NCBI GenBank assembly: GCA_003427395.1
Contig: BFEA01000249.1
Span: 1-39,118, forward strand
Length of the DNA stretch: 39,118 nucleotides
Origin: Chara braunii
Lineage: Eukaryota; Streptophyta; Charophyceae; Charales; Characeae
Direction: 5' to 3'
The notes beneath the pieces are model-generated. The model was not told the DNA's origin, made no database searches, and saw only the letters and a program-made list of their open reading frames with translations. Below are positions 21,049 through 31,603 of the stretch, one piece after another. The position numbers and the translations under genes were made by a program. Positions within the stretch are counted from its first letter, which is position 1. Each line of letters starts with the position of its first letter.

Positions 21049-23690
21049 GATCGATAGCAAATTTTGCACCTTTTTTTTTTCCTCGATTTATGTGTGTCAT
21101 TCGTTTGTAGGTGCTTTGTCCATCCGGGCGGCTGATTTTAGTCGTGCGATCTTACTATCGACCGATCGAAATTGGTCGCGCCACGTTACCCGAGCCCAAC
21201 ACCCAAAAGGAGCTAGCGCAAGTAAGGTGCATTAAGGCTTCGTTCTCGTATCTTCGACGTGGCGGTCTGATGCGTTTACGTATTAGCCCTTCTATTTGAA
21301 GAGCTTCGCCTAGTAGGCCGTGTGAGGTGTGGCATACTCTACCTGCCTCACCCCTCCACACGACCAGCCGCCTGCCTACGCATTGGGCAAGGGTCCCATA
21401 AGTGTCGGGCATAGTAAGACCCTCGGTGCGGAATCAAACCTCGCACGCATAAAAAAAAAAAAAAAAAAAAAAAAAACACCAATTTTAGGTGGCCTCTAAT
21501 CCGCCACTTTGCGCCAGTGAACCCAACGTGGCAATTAAATCAGCTGCTGAGCCGCGTGCTATTGTTTATGTAGAATATGTTTAAATTGAGTACTCCAACA
21601 TTCGTACGCCCCCACAACCTCGACAAAAGCGAAGCATTGCCGGTTACCACCGTCATTTCAGGATGTTGTCAAACCTTAAAAAAAACGTTTTTGCCTCTCA
21701 GTCGTAGTTCAGGTTTGAATAAACACTTGACAAACGCATCAGCCTCGATAAGTCAAAAAATTTTCCAAAGTCGGATAGCGTTTGATATTCAAAAATATCG
21801 AGCAGATACCCTTGTAAGGGTTTCTTCTCTGACAACATTCCCGGACCCGTTTGAATGACGTCCCCGTCGTTCACCATCAATTAACAATAAAATTAATCCG
21901 TATGAAATTTTCATATGAAAGCAACGCTCACGATATACAACAATTCAAACAACCGTCCGGATTTAAGCTAGATCTTTCCCACCAACATAACAATAAAATT
22001 GGATTCAGCACGCACGCTCGAACACACGCACGCTCGCATGCAGGCACGCACACACGCATGCTCGAGCGCATCGATCCTGCACGGGAACCCTCCAAGCCAC
22101 GTTAGGCAGGATTTTTTAGGATTTTTTTGTAGAGTATTTACCACTCCTGTTGAGTGCCCTAGTCGTGTCTAGCAACCCCTACAACAAGATAGAGGTCATG
22201 GGATGCGTAACTTACCTCTAATTGTGAGAGTTGTCACCTCCCAAGGTAGGTGTATCCTTGTCGAGCTACTAAACCACGTGCGCGAGCTTCTCGAGTGCAA
22301 TCATAGAGGTTACCCAGCTGAGGGCGTTTCTCGTTCGCTTTAGCATATAGGGGTTACGTACAATCGACACCTTAATCGAACTTGCACTCGAACCGACGGT
22401 CTGAGGGTTGATCTCGCAAGCGCGGTTCTACAGAAGTCGTCTAGGTTTACCAATCTAACAACGCAGTACACTTTCAATAAAAATAAAATCAACTTCACAT
22501 GTATATCGTGCCTACTCCCTCTTCTACTTTGAACCCATTTCAACGGTAGAGCAAGCAGATATTGCGGGTGAGGCTCTAAATAAATATTGCGGTCGTGCAA
22601 AAATTATGATATTGACTATCCATGCATGAATACTCAAGCGGTTACAACGATGGCGTGCTGTGTGATACCCATAACGTTGCAGTCCTCAATGGTTTTGAGG
22701 ATCGCTTCCGACTTAAGTGTGGGCTGATGCGTGTCTTGAAGGGTTATCTCGTGACGTTAGACAATCGTGAATGTGGTTGCAAGTCCTACCCTCTTCTGCA
22801 CCCCGCGCGGAGGAGCGGTAGGCGGGCTTCGACCCTTCGTGGAGGAGGAATGTCCCCAACTCTTGGGAAGAGGCCCCAATCTTTGGAGGCCATGAAACAT
22901 GTTAAGGGGTTTGACTTTGACAGCCGCGACAGACCTCAACATCCAATCTATGAAAACTACCAAGCAAGTCAAAGGGGATTTGCTTTTTTTTTCATCCAAG
23001 GTTCACTCAACCTTTGCGCATGGTCACAACAGATTCCATGAAAATACATATAATATAAATATAGTAGGATTATTGAATACGACGTGATCACTCTCACAAT
23101 CACAGTGTGACTTTCTTCAAATATTTAAATGATCGTAGGCAAGTCAAATCCTGATTTAAAAAATCACAAACATATTTGCAATCACATAAAAATTCAACAT
23201 CAATAAACCACGCATTACACGAAGTTAACTTCAACCACTCTTTGCACTCACGCGCTTGCCGTATTCACACAATCCCCAACCTTTGTCCAACCTTCCAAAA
23301 GAAAGCACTTGATCCTTTCAAATGGTCATTTAGTCAAAGTTTGAGTAAAAAAAAATCAAAGAAAGAAATCGACCCACAGGGGCTGAGACCTTAGGTCGAG
23401 ACGTGAATGAGCTAGAGTTTAGCTGAAAAACGACAATCGGCAACCAACAAATTATCAAATGATAACAGAAAATGATCTTTGTAGGATAAGACTGAAACTA
23501 GGAAGGCGTTGAATCAAAGTAAAAGAAGAGGACCTGTAACACAAAAGACCTGTATCCAAACTGTATTTAAGTATATGGAGGATAAATCCTATACCACCCT
23601 CAGTTCAACTCCTTATAAGGCTAAGTCTACATCTATCTCCGATTGATATCAGAAATTAAGGAAACTTTTGGTAGCATCTCCCCTACATAG
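20990..23690 (+). repeat. Diverged long direct repeat, copy 1
   Basis: Blocks of this region recur in the same order and orientation at about 36090-38470. Shared strings include GAGGGCGTTTCTCGTTCG (22321 and 37040) and CTCACAATCACAGTG (23093 and 37897), as well as ATCGAAC...CGAACCGAC...GGGTTGA (about 22375 and 37094) and TCAACTTCAACCA-type stretches (about 23227 and 38032). Identity is patchy and clearly lower than between the gypsy LTRs. An A-run lies at 21451-21476. No protein is recognised; the 139-codon frame 22622-23041 has no motif. It may be a non-coding transposon or an old LTR pair. Confidence 0.65.
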
Positions 23691-24972
23691 GTTGGATAGC
23701 CAAAAATATTTTAACTAAAAAATAACCTAACTTTTTGAAACTAAAAGAATTTCGGCAACACTTGTCTAAGAGAAAGTTTCTTTTTATAATTTATGTTAGT
23801 TTAAACTAGGCTATCACCCGGGCTGTCCAGAAAACCATGTTATGTTAGAATAATAAACTAAATAACTTTTTCTACAGGGTCACATCAAAATTTATTACAA
23901 AAAAATAAAAAAATAAAAAAATCGTCAATCAAAGCGGTATATATTTTTTGACTCCCCCGGGCAAGTGGTTCTGGGTTATTCTTATGGTCTAGAAGTTCAA
24001 TATAAGAACATAAATAAGATTTTCGCCTTATAGAGTTAAATTTTGTCTAACTCTCTGAATAAATAAAAAATTTGGCAGCAGTTGTAATAGAGAAGTACAT
24101 TTCCAAGATTTATATGAAGTCAGATATAACATAATTCCTTAGATTTATAGAAATTTCGTCAGCACCTGTGTAGCACATCGAACATGTTCGGAGCTTTTCC
24201 GAACGTCCGAACATGTTCGGGTGTTCAACCGAGCGCCACCTGAACGTGTTCGGTCGAACATACAGTTTTGTTTGTGACGATATATATATATATATTAGCT
24301 TTTTTTTATATTATTTTTAACTCGAGTTTGTTTACGAATTTGAGCATGCCTCCGAGACAAAAGTTATTTGTATTATGATTTTACATAACATATAGTTTTT
24401 TCAGATTTTTTTGGAGAACTATATATGTTTTAATATTTTTATATTCGCGTTTAGAGAGTTTTGGCGCTCGTTCACGTTCTGTCCCGAACGTCCGGGTTCG
24501 GTCATCGAACCCGAACACGATGCTACACAGGTCAGCGCTTTCCCTAGCGAAAGTAATTTTTCAAAATTTATATAAAGCTAAATGTGAATTCTAAAAATAA
24601 TTTTAATTTTGCAAAGTCAAATTTTGTCCAACTCTCGTGAAGTAGTAAAATTTTCGATAGCATTTCCTCGAGAGAAGTAGGATCCCAAGATTTATACTAA
24701 TTAAATATTAGATCAGACAAAACTTAAGATGACTAACTTCTTTGATTTGTAGAAATTTCGGCAACACTTCCCCTAGCGAAAAACGACTTTTTAAAATTTA
24801 TACAAAACCTAGGCTACCAGAGCGGCGCGGGGTCACTTGCCCAGCCGGACAAAAATAAAATAAATATTTTTAAATTTTATTTTTTATTTTAAATTTGGTG
24901 AATAATTTCGATGTGACGCAAACGTTGATCAGTTTATTTTTTTGCATAACATAGTTTTGTTTGGGATTTTTT
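23690..24972. repeat. AT-rich region with repeated ~30-60-bp modules
   Basis: The module AATTTCGGCAACACTT (variants with CAGC) followed by CTAGCGAAA or GAGAAGT and then AAGATTTATA recurs near 23750, 24070, 24150/24533 (split by a MITE), 24645 and 24757. No open frame of note. The array runs into a sequencing gap. Confidence 0.6.
24164..24532. mobile_element. MITE with perfect 12-bp ends (369 bp)
   Basis: Left end ACCTGTGTAGCA and right end TGCTACACAGGT are perfect inverses, and imperfect pairing continues about 75 bp inward, ending in GAGCGCC on both arms. CAGC flanks both sides (24160-24163, 24533-24536), a short target duplication. The insertion splits one of the AATTTCG...CTAGCG modules, which reads continuous if the element is removed. 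The arms are rich in CGAACATGTTCG palindromes. It encodes no protein. Confidence 0.85.
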
Positions 24973-25077
24973 NNNNNNNNNNNNNNNNNNNNNNNNNNNN
25001 NNNNNNNNNNNNNNNNNNNNNNNNNNNNNNNNNNNNNNNNNNNNNNNNNNNNNNNNNNNNNNNNNNNNNNNNNNNNN
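24973..25077. other. Assembly gap of 105 Ns
   Basis: A run of N of fixed length. Sequence on both sides is AT-rich and repetitive, so the real size may differ. Confidence 0.99.
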
Positions 25078-25500
25078 GCCTAGTACAAAACCAAATATGA
25101 AGTTAAATTAAACTTAACTTTGAAAGATGAAAATTGCAGCATCTCAAATGGCTCCAGCGCATGACGAACATCTAAAGCAACTAATTATCAATTAACAAAG
25201 TTTGACCAACTCATAGACAAGCACGCACATATAATGAAGGGAAGTATTTGATCGGACTGCAAGTTGTTTTTTCATAAGTGAATAGTTTATTGAACCTTCA
25301 AATAATTAACCCTTTATCTTATCTTAAATAGGTTATGGAGTTAAGTCATTCATCTTAGAAACAAAACCCAACACTTTATCATAATTATACACGAACATGT
25401 TGAACACCATTACTCTCTTCTTTATGCATTTGGCTATATAATTCGTTTTAGAAGCAAGGTCTAATACGCCTTAGACTGTTTAAACCACCATTACCTCGCC
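25078..25500. repeat. Repeat block with CATCTTAGAAACAAA motif
   Basis: The string AGTCATTCATCTTAGAAACA at 25345 and a weaker copy near 25440 match the array at 33290-33650 on the other side of the Penelope element, in the same orientation. It appears to be the left part of an array split by later insertions. No gene. Confidence 0.6.
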
Positions 25501-25664
25501 CAACTTGAAAAAGTTGACGCGGCCGTTAACGCGCCACGTCGGGCGGGGTACCCACCGACGAACGATCGGTATTCCTAAAAAACAGGCAAAAAAAAAAAAA
25601 AGGACGAAAACGAGAAGTAACAAAAAAAAAGAAATGGGCGCGGCAAAGGGGGAAAGGGGGCGAA

Positions 25665-25670
<6 letters not shown>

Positions 25671-25711
<41 letters not shown>

Positions 25712-26530
25712 CATTAGGAAGTGTCTGACGCCGAGTTTGGTGGACCAAACTTGACATCAGATACTCCCTGACGCCCTCCCCCCACCCCTCTCTCTCTCTC
25801 TCTCTCTCAAAACGTTCAAATACAATCTTCAGCGATAACACGAAACTTTCATTCGCATTTGAACATTCCCTGGTACCCTCTCTCCCTCTCTCTCTCGCTC
25901 AACGTTCAAATGCGAATGAAGAGAGAGAAAGAGAGAGAGAGACGACATTAGGGAGTGTCTGACGTCGAGTTTGGTCCACGGAACTCGGGGTTAGACACTC
26001 CCTGACGCATCAAACTCGGCGTCAGACACTCGTTGGCGCCCTCTCGCTCTCTCTCTCTCTCTCAAAATGTTCAAATGCGAATAAATCTTCAGCGATAACA
26101 CGGAAGTTTCATTCGCATTTGAACGTTCTCTGACACCCTCTCTCCCCCTCTCTCTCTCTCTCAACGTTCAAATGTGAATGAATCTTTCGCGTTATCGTGG
26201 AAAATTCATTCACATTCGAACGTTTTTTTTGTGTGTGTGTGAGAGAGAGAGGGAGAGAGAAAGAGAGAGAGAGACGACGTTAGGGAGTGTCTGACGCCGA
26301 GTTTGGTCCACCAACCACCAAACTCGGGGTCAGACACTCCCTGACACCCCCCCTCTCTCTCTCCCCCCCTCTCTCTCTCTCAAAACGTTTAAATACGAAT
26401 GAATCTTCCGCAATAACGCGGACGATTCATTCACATTTGAACTCTCTCTCTGTTTCCCTCTCTGTGAATGAACCTCTCACGAGAATGAATCTTCCTCTTT
26501 ATCGAGGAAGATTTATTCTCGTTGGGCATG
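25671..26530. repeat. Palindromic satellite with (GA)n/(CT)n spacers
   Basis: Two kinds of inverted repeat alternate. One is TGTCTGACGCCGAGTTTGG paired with CCAAACTCGGCGTCAGACA (about 25721-25770, 25956-26035, 26287-26342). The other is CGTTCAAATGCGAATGAATC paired with its inverse around a short loop with a TTCCGCGATAACGCGGAA-like core (about 25810-25867, 26066-26127, 26162-26225, 26384-26441). Runs of GA or CT separate them. Each palindrome could extrude a hairpin. Open frames across it are only GA/CT reading. Confidence 0.88.
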
Positions 26531-26866
26531 TCTGATTTCCTTTTTTTCTTTTTTGTTTGTTTTGCTTAATGTTGTATGTTTTTCAGTGTTTTTTTTTTCT
26601 TTTTCTTTTCTTTTTGTGATGTACTACCGGTTTGAATTGAATTGAAAAACCGTTCGGCAAAAAACAGTTTTCAGCATGAGAATGGAAGCGAATGATTCAC
26701 CAAGACATATACTCCATTCCGTACGCCTCAAAAGTCGCAAACATTGAGAAATCATCACTCAAAGTAGATACTCGAAAAAATCTGGAGATCATCTCTTAGA
26801 ATACAAGAGCATAGGACTTCACTTCAAAATGGAGCCAACGATAACTTTCGCAAAAAACGCGGTTAT

Positions 26867-26912
26867 ACCCCTACGCGTTTCAACTACCCTGCTAGTAGCA
26901 TCATCAGGAGGT
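26867..26912 (-). ncRNA. Hammerhead ribozyme-like motif, downstream pseudo-LTR
   Basis: CUGAUGA (DNA 26901-26907) and GAAACGCGUA (26872-26881) are spaced as in the upstream copy. Here stem II pairs fully (GCUAC with GUAGU, including one G-U, loop UAGCAGG) and stem I pairs ACCUC with GGGGU (one G-U). Stem III is the minimal AC/GU with a two-base loop. This copy looks closer to functional than the one at 32266. Confidence 0.65.
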
Positions 26913-26973
26913 TCGGAAGCAAGCCTTGCATCACACGACTAGATCGAAATGGCCAATCCATCAGCCTTGCCAT

Positions 26974-26981
26974 CTTATATA
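26974..26981 (-). promoter_or_regulatory. TATA-like motif, downstream pseudo-LTR
   Basis: TATATAAG on the minus strand, in the same context as 32373, with the same 62-base distance to the ribozyme-like motif. Confidence 0.45.
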
Positions 26982-27859
26982 GTATCTATCCTACCCCAGT
27001 CCTCCACAAAGCAAAGCACGAGAACGCTGAAAATCGCAGCAACGAAGAAGTAATACAAGAGTTAGCCGAACGGATACCAGACGAAAAGGAGAGAGGTGCT
27101 AACTTCATTCTGCACGTCGGCATAGATCCCCCTACACAAGACAACCAAACACAGGCAAACACCAGAAAACAGGCAACAAGCCAATCAAACAAAAATAGGC
27201 AAGTCGCAGTGAGCTCGGGGAGTCCCGATCTGCCAATCCAGCCGTACTCCGAGATCACGGCTCCACACGATGACGCCGGCAACGGAAACGGGAGCAGAGG
27301 CAAGAAGATCCGTCAGCGAAGCAAAACACCTGATCCCGATGGAACAGTTGGACATGCTCAGGCGAAAGCTCGGGCGAGCGCACGTTCACAAACGACGAAG
27401 CCAGGTACCCCGGCGACGGAGCAGCAAGACAACGCAGCTGCGCTCGTCGGTGCTCTAAGACGCCACCGCCGATCCAAGTGAGACACCAAACTCACAGACG
27501 AGCGTTGGTAATATTCACACAGTCACCAGGGATGCACTACGGTCCCTCGAAACCGTCGGGTACCATAGCACACGGGAAACAGAGACGTACCAGACTCTTG
27601 GCAGCAGTAGCCCAGGCGAGTGAGTACCTAGCAAGCGAGGTAGGTATCCCCCAAAAAACATCCAAGCCGGGACGAACGAAATCGGCATAGGAGACCCCTG
27701 CAACCCCCGTCAACCTCGATAACAAAAAATCCGAAACAGGCCTAAAGGTAAGGCAAATCGCAAGGGAGAAAAAATCACCCGTATCCCATGCGATGATTAC
27801 CCGATGAGGGGCATATCCGGCAAGCCTGCCAGACCCTCTCGAAACCCCCCCCCGTCTTG

Positions 27860-29318
27860 TAGATCCATTCAGACCATACGAGCGATGATGCGGCCCTCGG
27901 GCGAGCCAACTTTATGCGCAAATCTGGTGAAGATCATCGCCATAAGTCTAGAAGGGTAGTCACGCACGAGCAATTTGGCACGGATGGCCAAAAAGGCCTG
28001 CAGCCTACCAAAACCATCAGAAGCCCAACGATGAGTCCTGGATAAGGAACCCAGGACAACCCCAATCTTAGCCCTCTTAGGTCCATAAGATGAAAAATCG
28101 TGAAAGGAGCCAAAAGGGAGAAATTCGTCCTTCCAAACATGCTAAGCATTCTTCACCAAAGGGACAGTTCGCACTGACGCACCACATCTCTGAATTTGCA
28201 CCCGGCAAATTTCCAATTCATAAGACCATCATCGGTTTTTTCCAATCGAATTCTCTCACCATAGCAAGCGGGGAAAAGGGAGAGAATACCCTGCGCTTTG
28301 TCATACCCATGGGCACCCCGTACCGCGATAAAAACAGACACATCATCTACTACGGAACCCAAAGATCAACTTCCTATCGCCACCCAATGATCCCAGGAAC
28401 CTGTTCTTAGCGCAGGCACATAGGATACAAGCAAGTGAACCGCTGGTCGCCTTCCTCATAGGTACACCCACCCGTTGCTGCAGCAGCACCGATGTGGACG
28501 AGATGAAGGTGTACCTCAGATCGTAAGCCACCATGTTCCGCATTTCCCAAAGATTGACAAAAATGCAAGCTTCCCGCCTGGAACCCGAGGACAAATGGGC
28601 TCCCCCACCTCGCCTAGCGACAGAAACCCCCAGACAACCTTTCTCATGGTAGATATGAAGAAGCCATTCGACTGCTGCTAATATCTCCGAATGCGGGAGT
28701 TAGACGAACATATTTTTAACGTCGAACGACGCAGATACCAAGTCAGCGACATTTCCCAAACGATCAACAACCCTGCTCATCCCATACAATCCCTTACCTA
28801 GACAATCCACTGCTTTCAAATTGAAATTAAACGCCAAGGGGAGACCAAACAGCAGACAGTTCAGTGCCCGCGCAACCCGCATAGAGGCCAGCTTAGCCGG
28901 CTCAGCAAAGGTAGGAGAAATGGGCCTCCACCTGGTAAGGTCCTTATGCTTCGAGAGAACAAAAGCTCGACCGAACTTCCCATGCTGGTCCCATTTTTCA
29001 ATTCTCTGCAAACCAAAGTTTAAAAAAGCAGCTCTCATGGTATCCAGGATGCTATCAGCCCCTTCCTCAACCAAAATGAAAGATAGATTCCAATCAAACG
29101 AGAGCTTCTGGAAATGCGAATACAACAGAGGGCAAAGCACCAGGGTGTCCGAGGAATTCTGATTAATAGGAACGCACGCGAAACGTCTAAGCTTCCCAAC
29201 CCACAAGGCCACGAGAGGATCAACAGAGGGCAAAGTCAAAAGCATACGCCCAACAAACCTCGAAATCCGGCCTGCTAATCACATATGAGAATCCAACAGA
29301 CCTGCAAACCTTCAACAG
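27860..29318 (-). pseudogene. Penelope-type reverse transcriptase domain
   Basis: RT signatures appear in order on the minus strand. They are HKDLTRWRPISPTFAEPAK (fingers), SFDVKNMFV with the motif A Asp at 28721, then after a TAA LPHSEILAAVEWLLHIY. Next comes motif B as VGVPMRKATSGSLACILCA (28415-28468), and motif C as VVDDVSVFIA with both aspartates (28342-28347). Then come ERIRLEK and a thumb ending LLVRDYPSRLMAMIFTRFAH. The NMF after motif A and the G.PM motif B are typical of Penelope-like and telomerase-like RTs rather than gypsy or LINE RTs. The catalytic Asp residues are retained but the frame is broken. Confidence 0.82.
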
Positions 29319-30236
29319 TTATTTACTTAGCTCCACAATACCCCAATTTTTCGAGATCATTGGCACACGAGAGTTCCTAAAGACCGATGGAATGCCCCTG
29401 ATGTTCCCAATCCGTCTCATGACATGGAAACCATAATGATCCCAATCCCGGTCCACCTCAGCACAAGGGCATACGTGATCAGCCGATCTGGCAACACGCC
29501 TATGGTTCAGGATGAGATCGCCAATGGCAAGATTTTTCTTCCATACAAAACGCACCCGAGAACAAAGAAAACGCACAACAGGGTCGGGAAAGCGGGAGAG
29601 TTTCAGAACTCTGATCACCAACTCATGCACTCTTGTCTGAGATAACTTGTGATCGAACTTGATGCGGACCACAATTCTTCTCCGAATATCAAAGGCAATC
29701 CTCCTTTTTACCTCGCACGCCACTATCCCTTTAAGCCTAGATCGAGTCTCCTTCCTTGAGAACTCCTTAGCAGCACGAAACCACCGTACAAGCGTAGCAA
29801 CGGAACACAGAGGTAAATCCCGCCGATGCCAGGGCTGTTGCAACAACAAACGCAGTTCCCCCTTACAAATCGCCCTACCACTTGGGGTAAGCACGATAGG
29901 CGAGAAAACAAAAGTCCCTCCTTGTTGAAAACAAAACTTCCCTTCCTTAAGGCAAAAGTTACCGAAGAAACCAGAAACAGAACTTGTACCAAAGGAGCGG
30001 CGTAGCAAAGACCATTTATCCACCCAACATGTGTCTGGCAAACATTCAATAAGTACCGATCTCACCCCTTTTGCAACAAGATCACATAACAACCTAAACA
30101 GACTGTCAAACCAAACCCCCTTCTCAACCCTGAAACGAAGAAAACTTCCCTCACGTGCTATAAAAGGCACCGAACCAACCCTCTTCCTCCTAGACGGCGG
30201 AACCCAAAGTTTCTTTCCTCGCCTTGTTTTCTTGGT
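29319..30236 (-). pseudogene. Linker between GIY-YIG and RT, with CxC...HxxxH motif
   Basis: About 300 open codons follow the nuclease without a break. The stretch is basic, with LRLLLQQPWHRRDLPLC in the middle and ARSADHVCPCAEVDRDWDHY then GFHVMRR near the end. C-x-C-x8-H-x3-H at 29424-29471 could bind zinc; CxC and CCHH motifs are known in this part of Penelope-like proteins. This is the longest intact frame of the element (346 codons with the nuclease tail). Basic content fits RNA binding, by inference. Confidence 0.6.
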
Positions 30237-30510
30237 ATTGAGAGAAGGACTAACCCGACGAATGATAGCTAATTCCGCCTTATCCACCGAGTCACTGACT
30301 GTAATCCATTCATCAGAGGGAGTGCTACATACTTCCAAGTTCCAACATAACGCAACCAACGGTACAGTCTAGGACACCTACCAAACCCGCATGAAATGGC
30401 CATTTGGAAATGCTCGCCCCAACGTACATACAGTCCTCAAACAAAGCTACCCACATACTGAGCCTTGCACCAAGGGGAGGCCAAGACATATACCACGGGA
30501 CCAGATTCCC
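30237..30510 (-). pseudogene. GIY-YIG endonuclease domain, upstream of RT
   Basis: The core reads GPVVYVLASPWCKAQYVGSF: VVY stands for GIY (Tyr codon at 30488) and YVG for YIG (Gly at 30449). After a TGA at 30437 the frame continues GLYVRWGEHF, giving the catalytic Arg region. A one-base deletion near 30315 leads to DKAELAIIRRVSPSLNTKK, with the catalytic Glu and the ending 'P.LN' typical of the fold. The enzyme would nick target DNA to prime reverse transcription. Its place before the RT sets this element apart from canonical Penelope. Confidence 0.82.
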
Positions 30511-30721
30511 ACGCATTCCAATCAATAGAACGCAATAGTTCTTCGAATTTCCCAGCCCACCGAACTTCCCCAGCCAAGACCAATGCAACAAAACACAGGG
30601 TCATACATTTCTCGATACAAAGTCGGAAGTGAGGAGGACAAGAATCCCGAAAAGCTCGCAACCTCTTCCGCATGAATGTGAGCGGATTTTCCCAGAGTCG
30701 GGCGACCGAGTACTCCCTCAG

Positions 30722-31603
30722 TCACCCGTGCAGATCAATCTCCGGGGATCCAGGAGCGGAAGTGGCCGACGAGAAAACGAAGCCTTCATACGCCAATTTA
30801 GTACGTGCCTCAACAATGCGATCAGTGGAGGGACCCTTGGTACAATACTGAACTCCTTCCTTGGCACAAATACGCTTGAGTTCCTCCTCCCGCATCACTG
30901 TCAACTCCTTTTGCTCTAGAACGAATTGCAACATGCCTTCAAGGCCGCTACCAGCAGGCACCTTGGTCCTGGTTCGCTGCTCTCCCCTCCGTGATGTCTC
31001 CGCCCGGGTCGCAGCCTCCTCCAGGTCAGCCGCTGGGTCAAAGGTCGGTTGTCTAAAACTACCGCCACCCCACACCGGCTCCTTTCCTCGTCACCTCTTA
31101 TCCCTCATGGCTGTTAACCGACGGTTCTCAACATCCAGATCATCGGTATCCGTCTCAGCTTCCTCTCTCCCGAGGAAGTCCTCTCTTCTCCGCGATGGTG
31201 GCGACCATCCTCTGCGCATCTCCTCCCTATGAATATCATCCCTATGTCCCAAATACTGTCTACCGATCACCGCCATAACCTCCGCCTTCGTAGCCGCTGA
31301 ATACTTGGCCATCTCTGTACGTAGCTTCTCGTCGAACCTCTCCTGCTCCTCTAGCTCCCTCCTACGCGCCTCCTCCTCCTTCCATTTAGTGATAAGCTCC
31401 CTGAGGAACTCCTTTTCCTCATCGTCCACCGGGTTCCTTCTTGGTGTCCAAAATCTAGGAGTGGACGGAGCAGAGAAGGATTGGCCTGCACCGTTACCCC
31501 CCGCATTACCATTACTACTACGAGTCTTACTAGGACATTCACGTGCGAAGTGCCCTTCTCCTCCGCATTGGAAACACTTAAGAGGCGTCCCCATTGTACT
31601 CAT
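30722..31603 (-). pseudogene. N-terminal region: CCHC knuckle, coiled coil, SAP-like motif
   Basis: A retroviral-type zinc knuckle CFQCGGEGHFAREC (CX2CX4HX4C, 31535-31576) begins the protein. It is followed by a Gly/Asn/Ser linker and then a strongly charged helix with segments such as WKEEEARRRELEEQERFDEK (about 31310-31410), predicted as coiled coil. After the TGA at 31091 the same frame gives ELKRICAKEGVQYCTKGPST and DRIVEAR (30782-30886), which fits the SAP pattern of two helices joined by a G/K turn, a DNA- or chromatin-binding fold. Together these parts could bind element RNA and the target site. The SAP call is by pattern only. Confidence 0.6.

Larger units (their letters stand above)
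26637..27838 (-). repeat. Downstream pseudo-LTR of the Penelope-like element
   Basis: Partner of 32036-33147. It holds the last ~15 codons of the reading frame and its terminal TAA, the TATA-like motif and the ribozyme-like motif. A block at 27044-27144 is absent from the upstream copy. It ends at AATTCAATTCAAA, beyond which the copies differ. Confidence 0.87.
27791..31603 (-). pseudogene. Penelope-like polyprotein (CCHC, SAP-like, GIY-YIG, RT), broken
   Basis: About 1270 codons from the ATG at 31603 (MSTMGTP, just before the zinc knuckle; an upstream ATG at 31711 also exists) to a TAA at 27791, inside the downstream pseudo-LTR. One frame holds from 31603 through the GIY-YIG core, interrupted only by TGA at 31091, 30722 and 30437. 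Frameshifts lie near 30315, 29325, 28344 and 28150. Further stops are TGA at 29312, 29279 and 27869, TAA at 28700 and TAG at 28142. Six of eight stops are TGA, which fits decay of methylated CGA arginine codons. Domain details are given in the separate entries. The protein would nick the target, copy the element RNA and carry it to DNA. Confidence 0.82.

Noticed and set aside
22622-23041. 139-codon plus-strand frame
   Set aside because: No motif, lies in a diverged repeat, and the matching part of copy 2 (37370 on) does not keep the frame.
25505-25841. Lys/Arg/Glu- and Ser/Leu-rich frames
   Set aside because: Products of (GA)n, (CT)n and A-runs.
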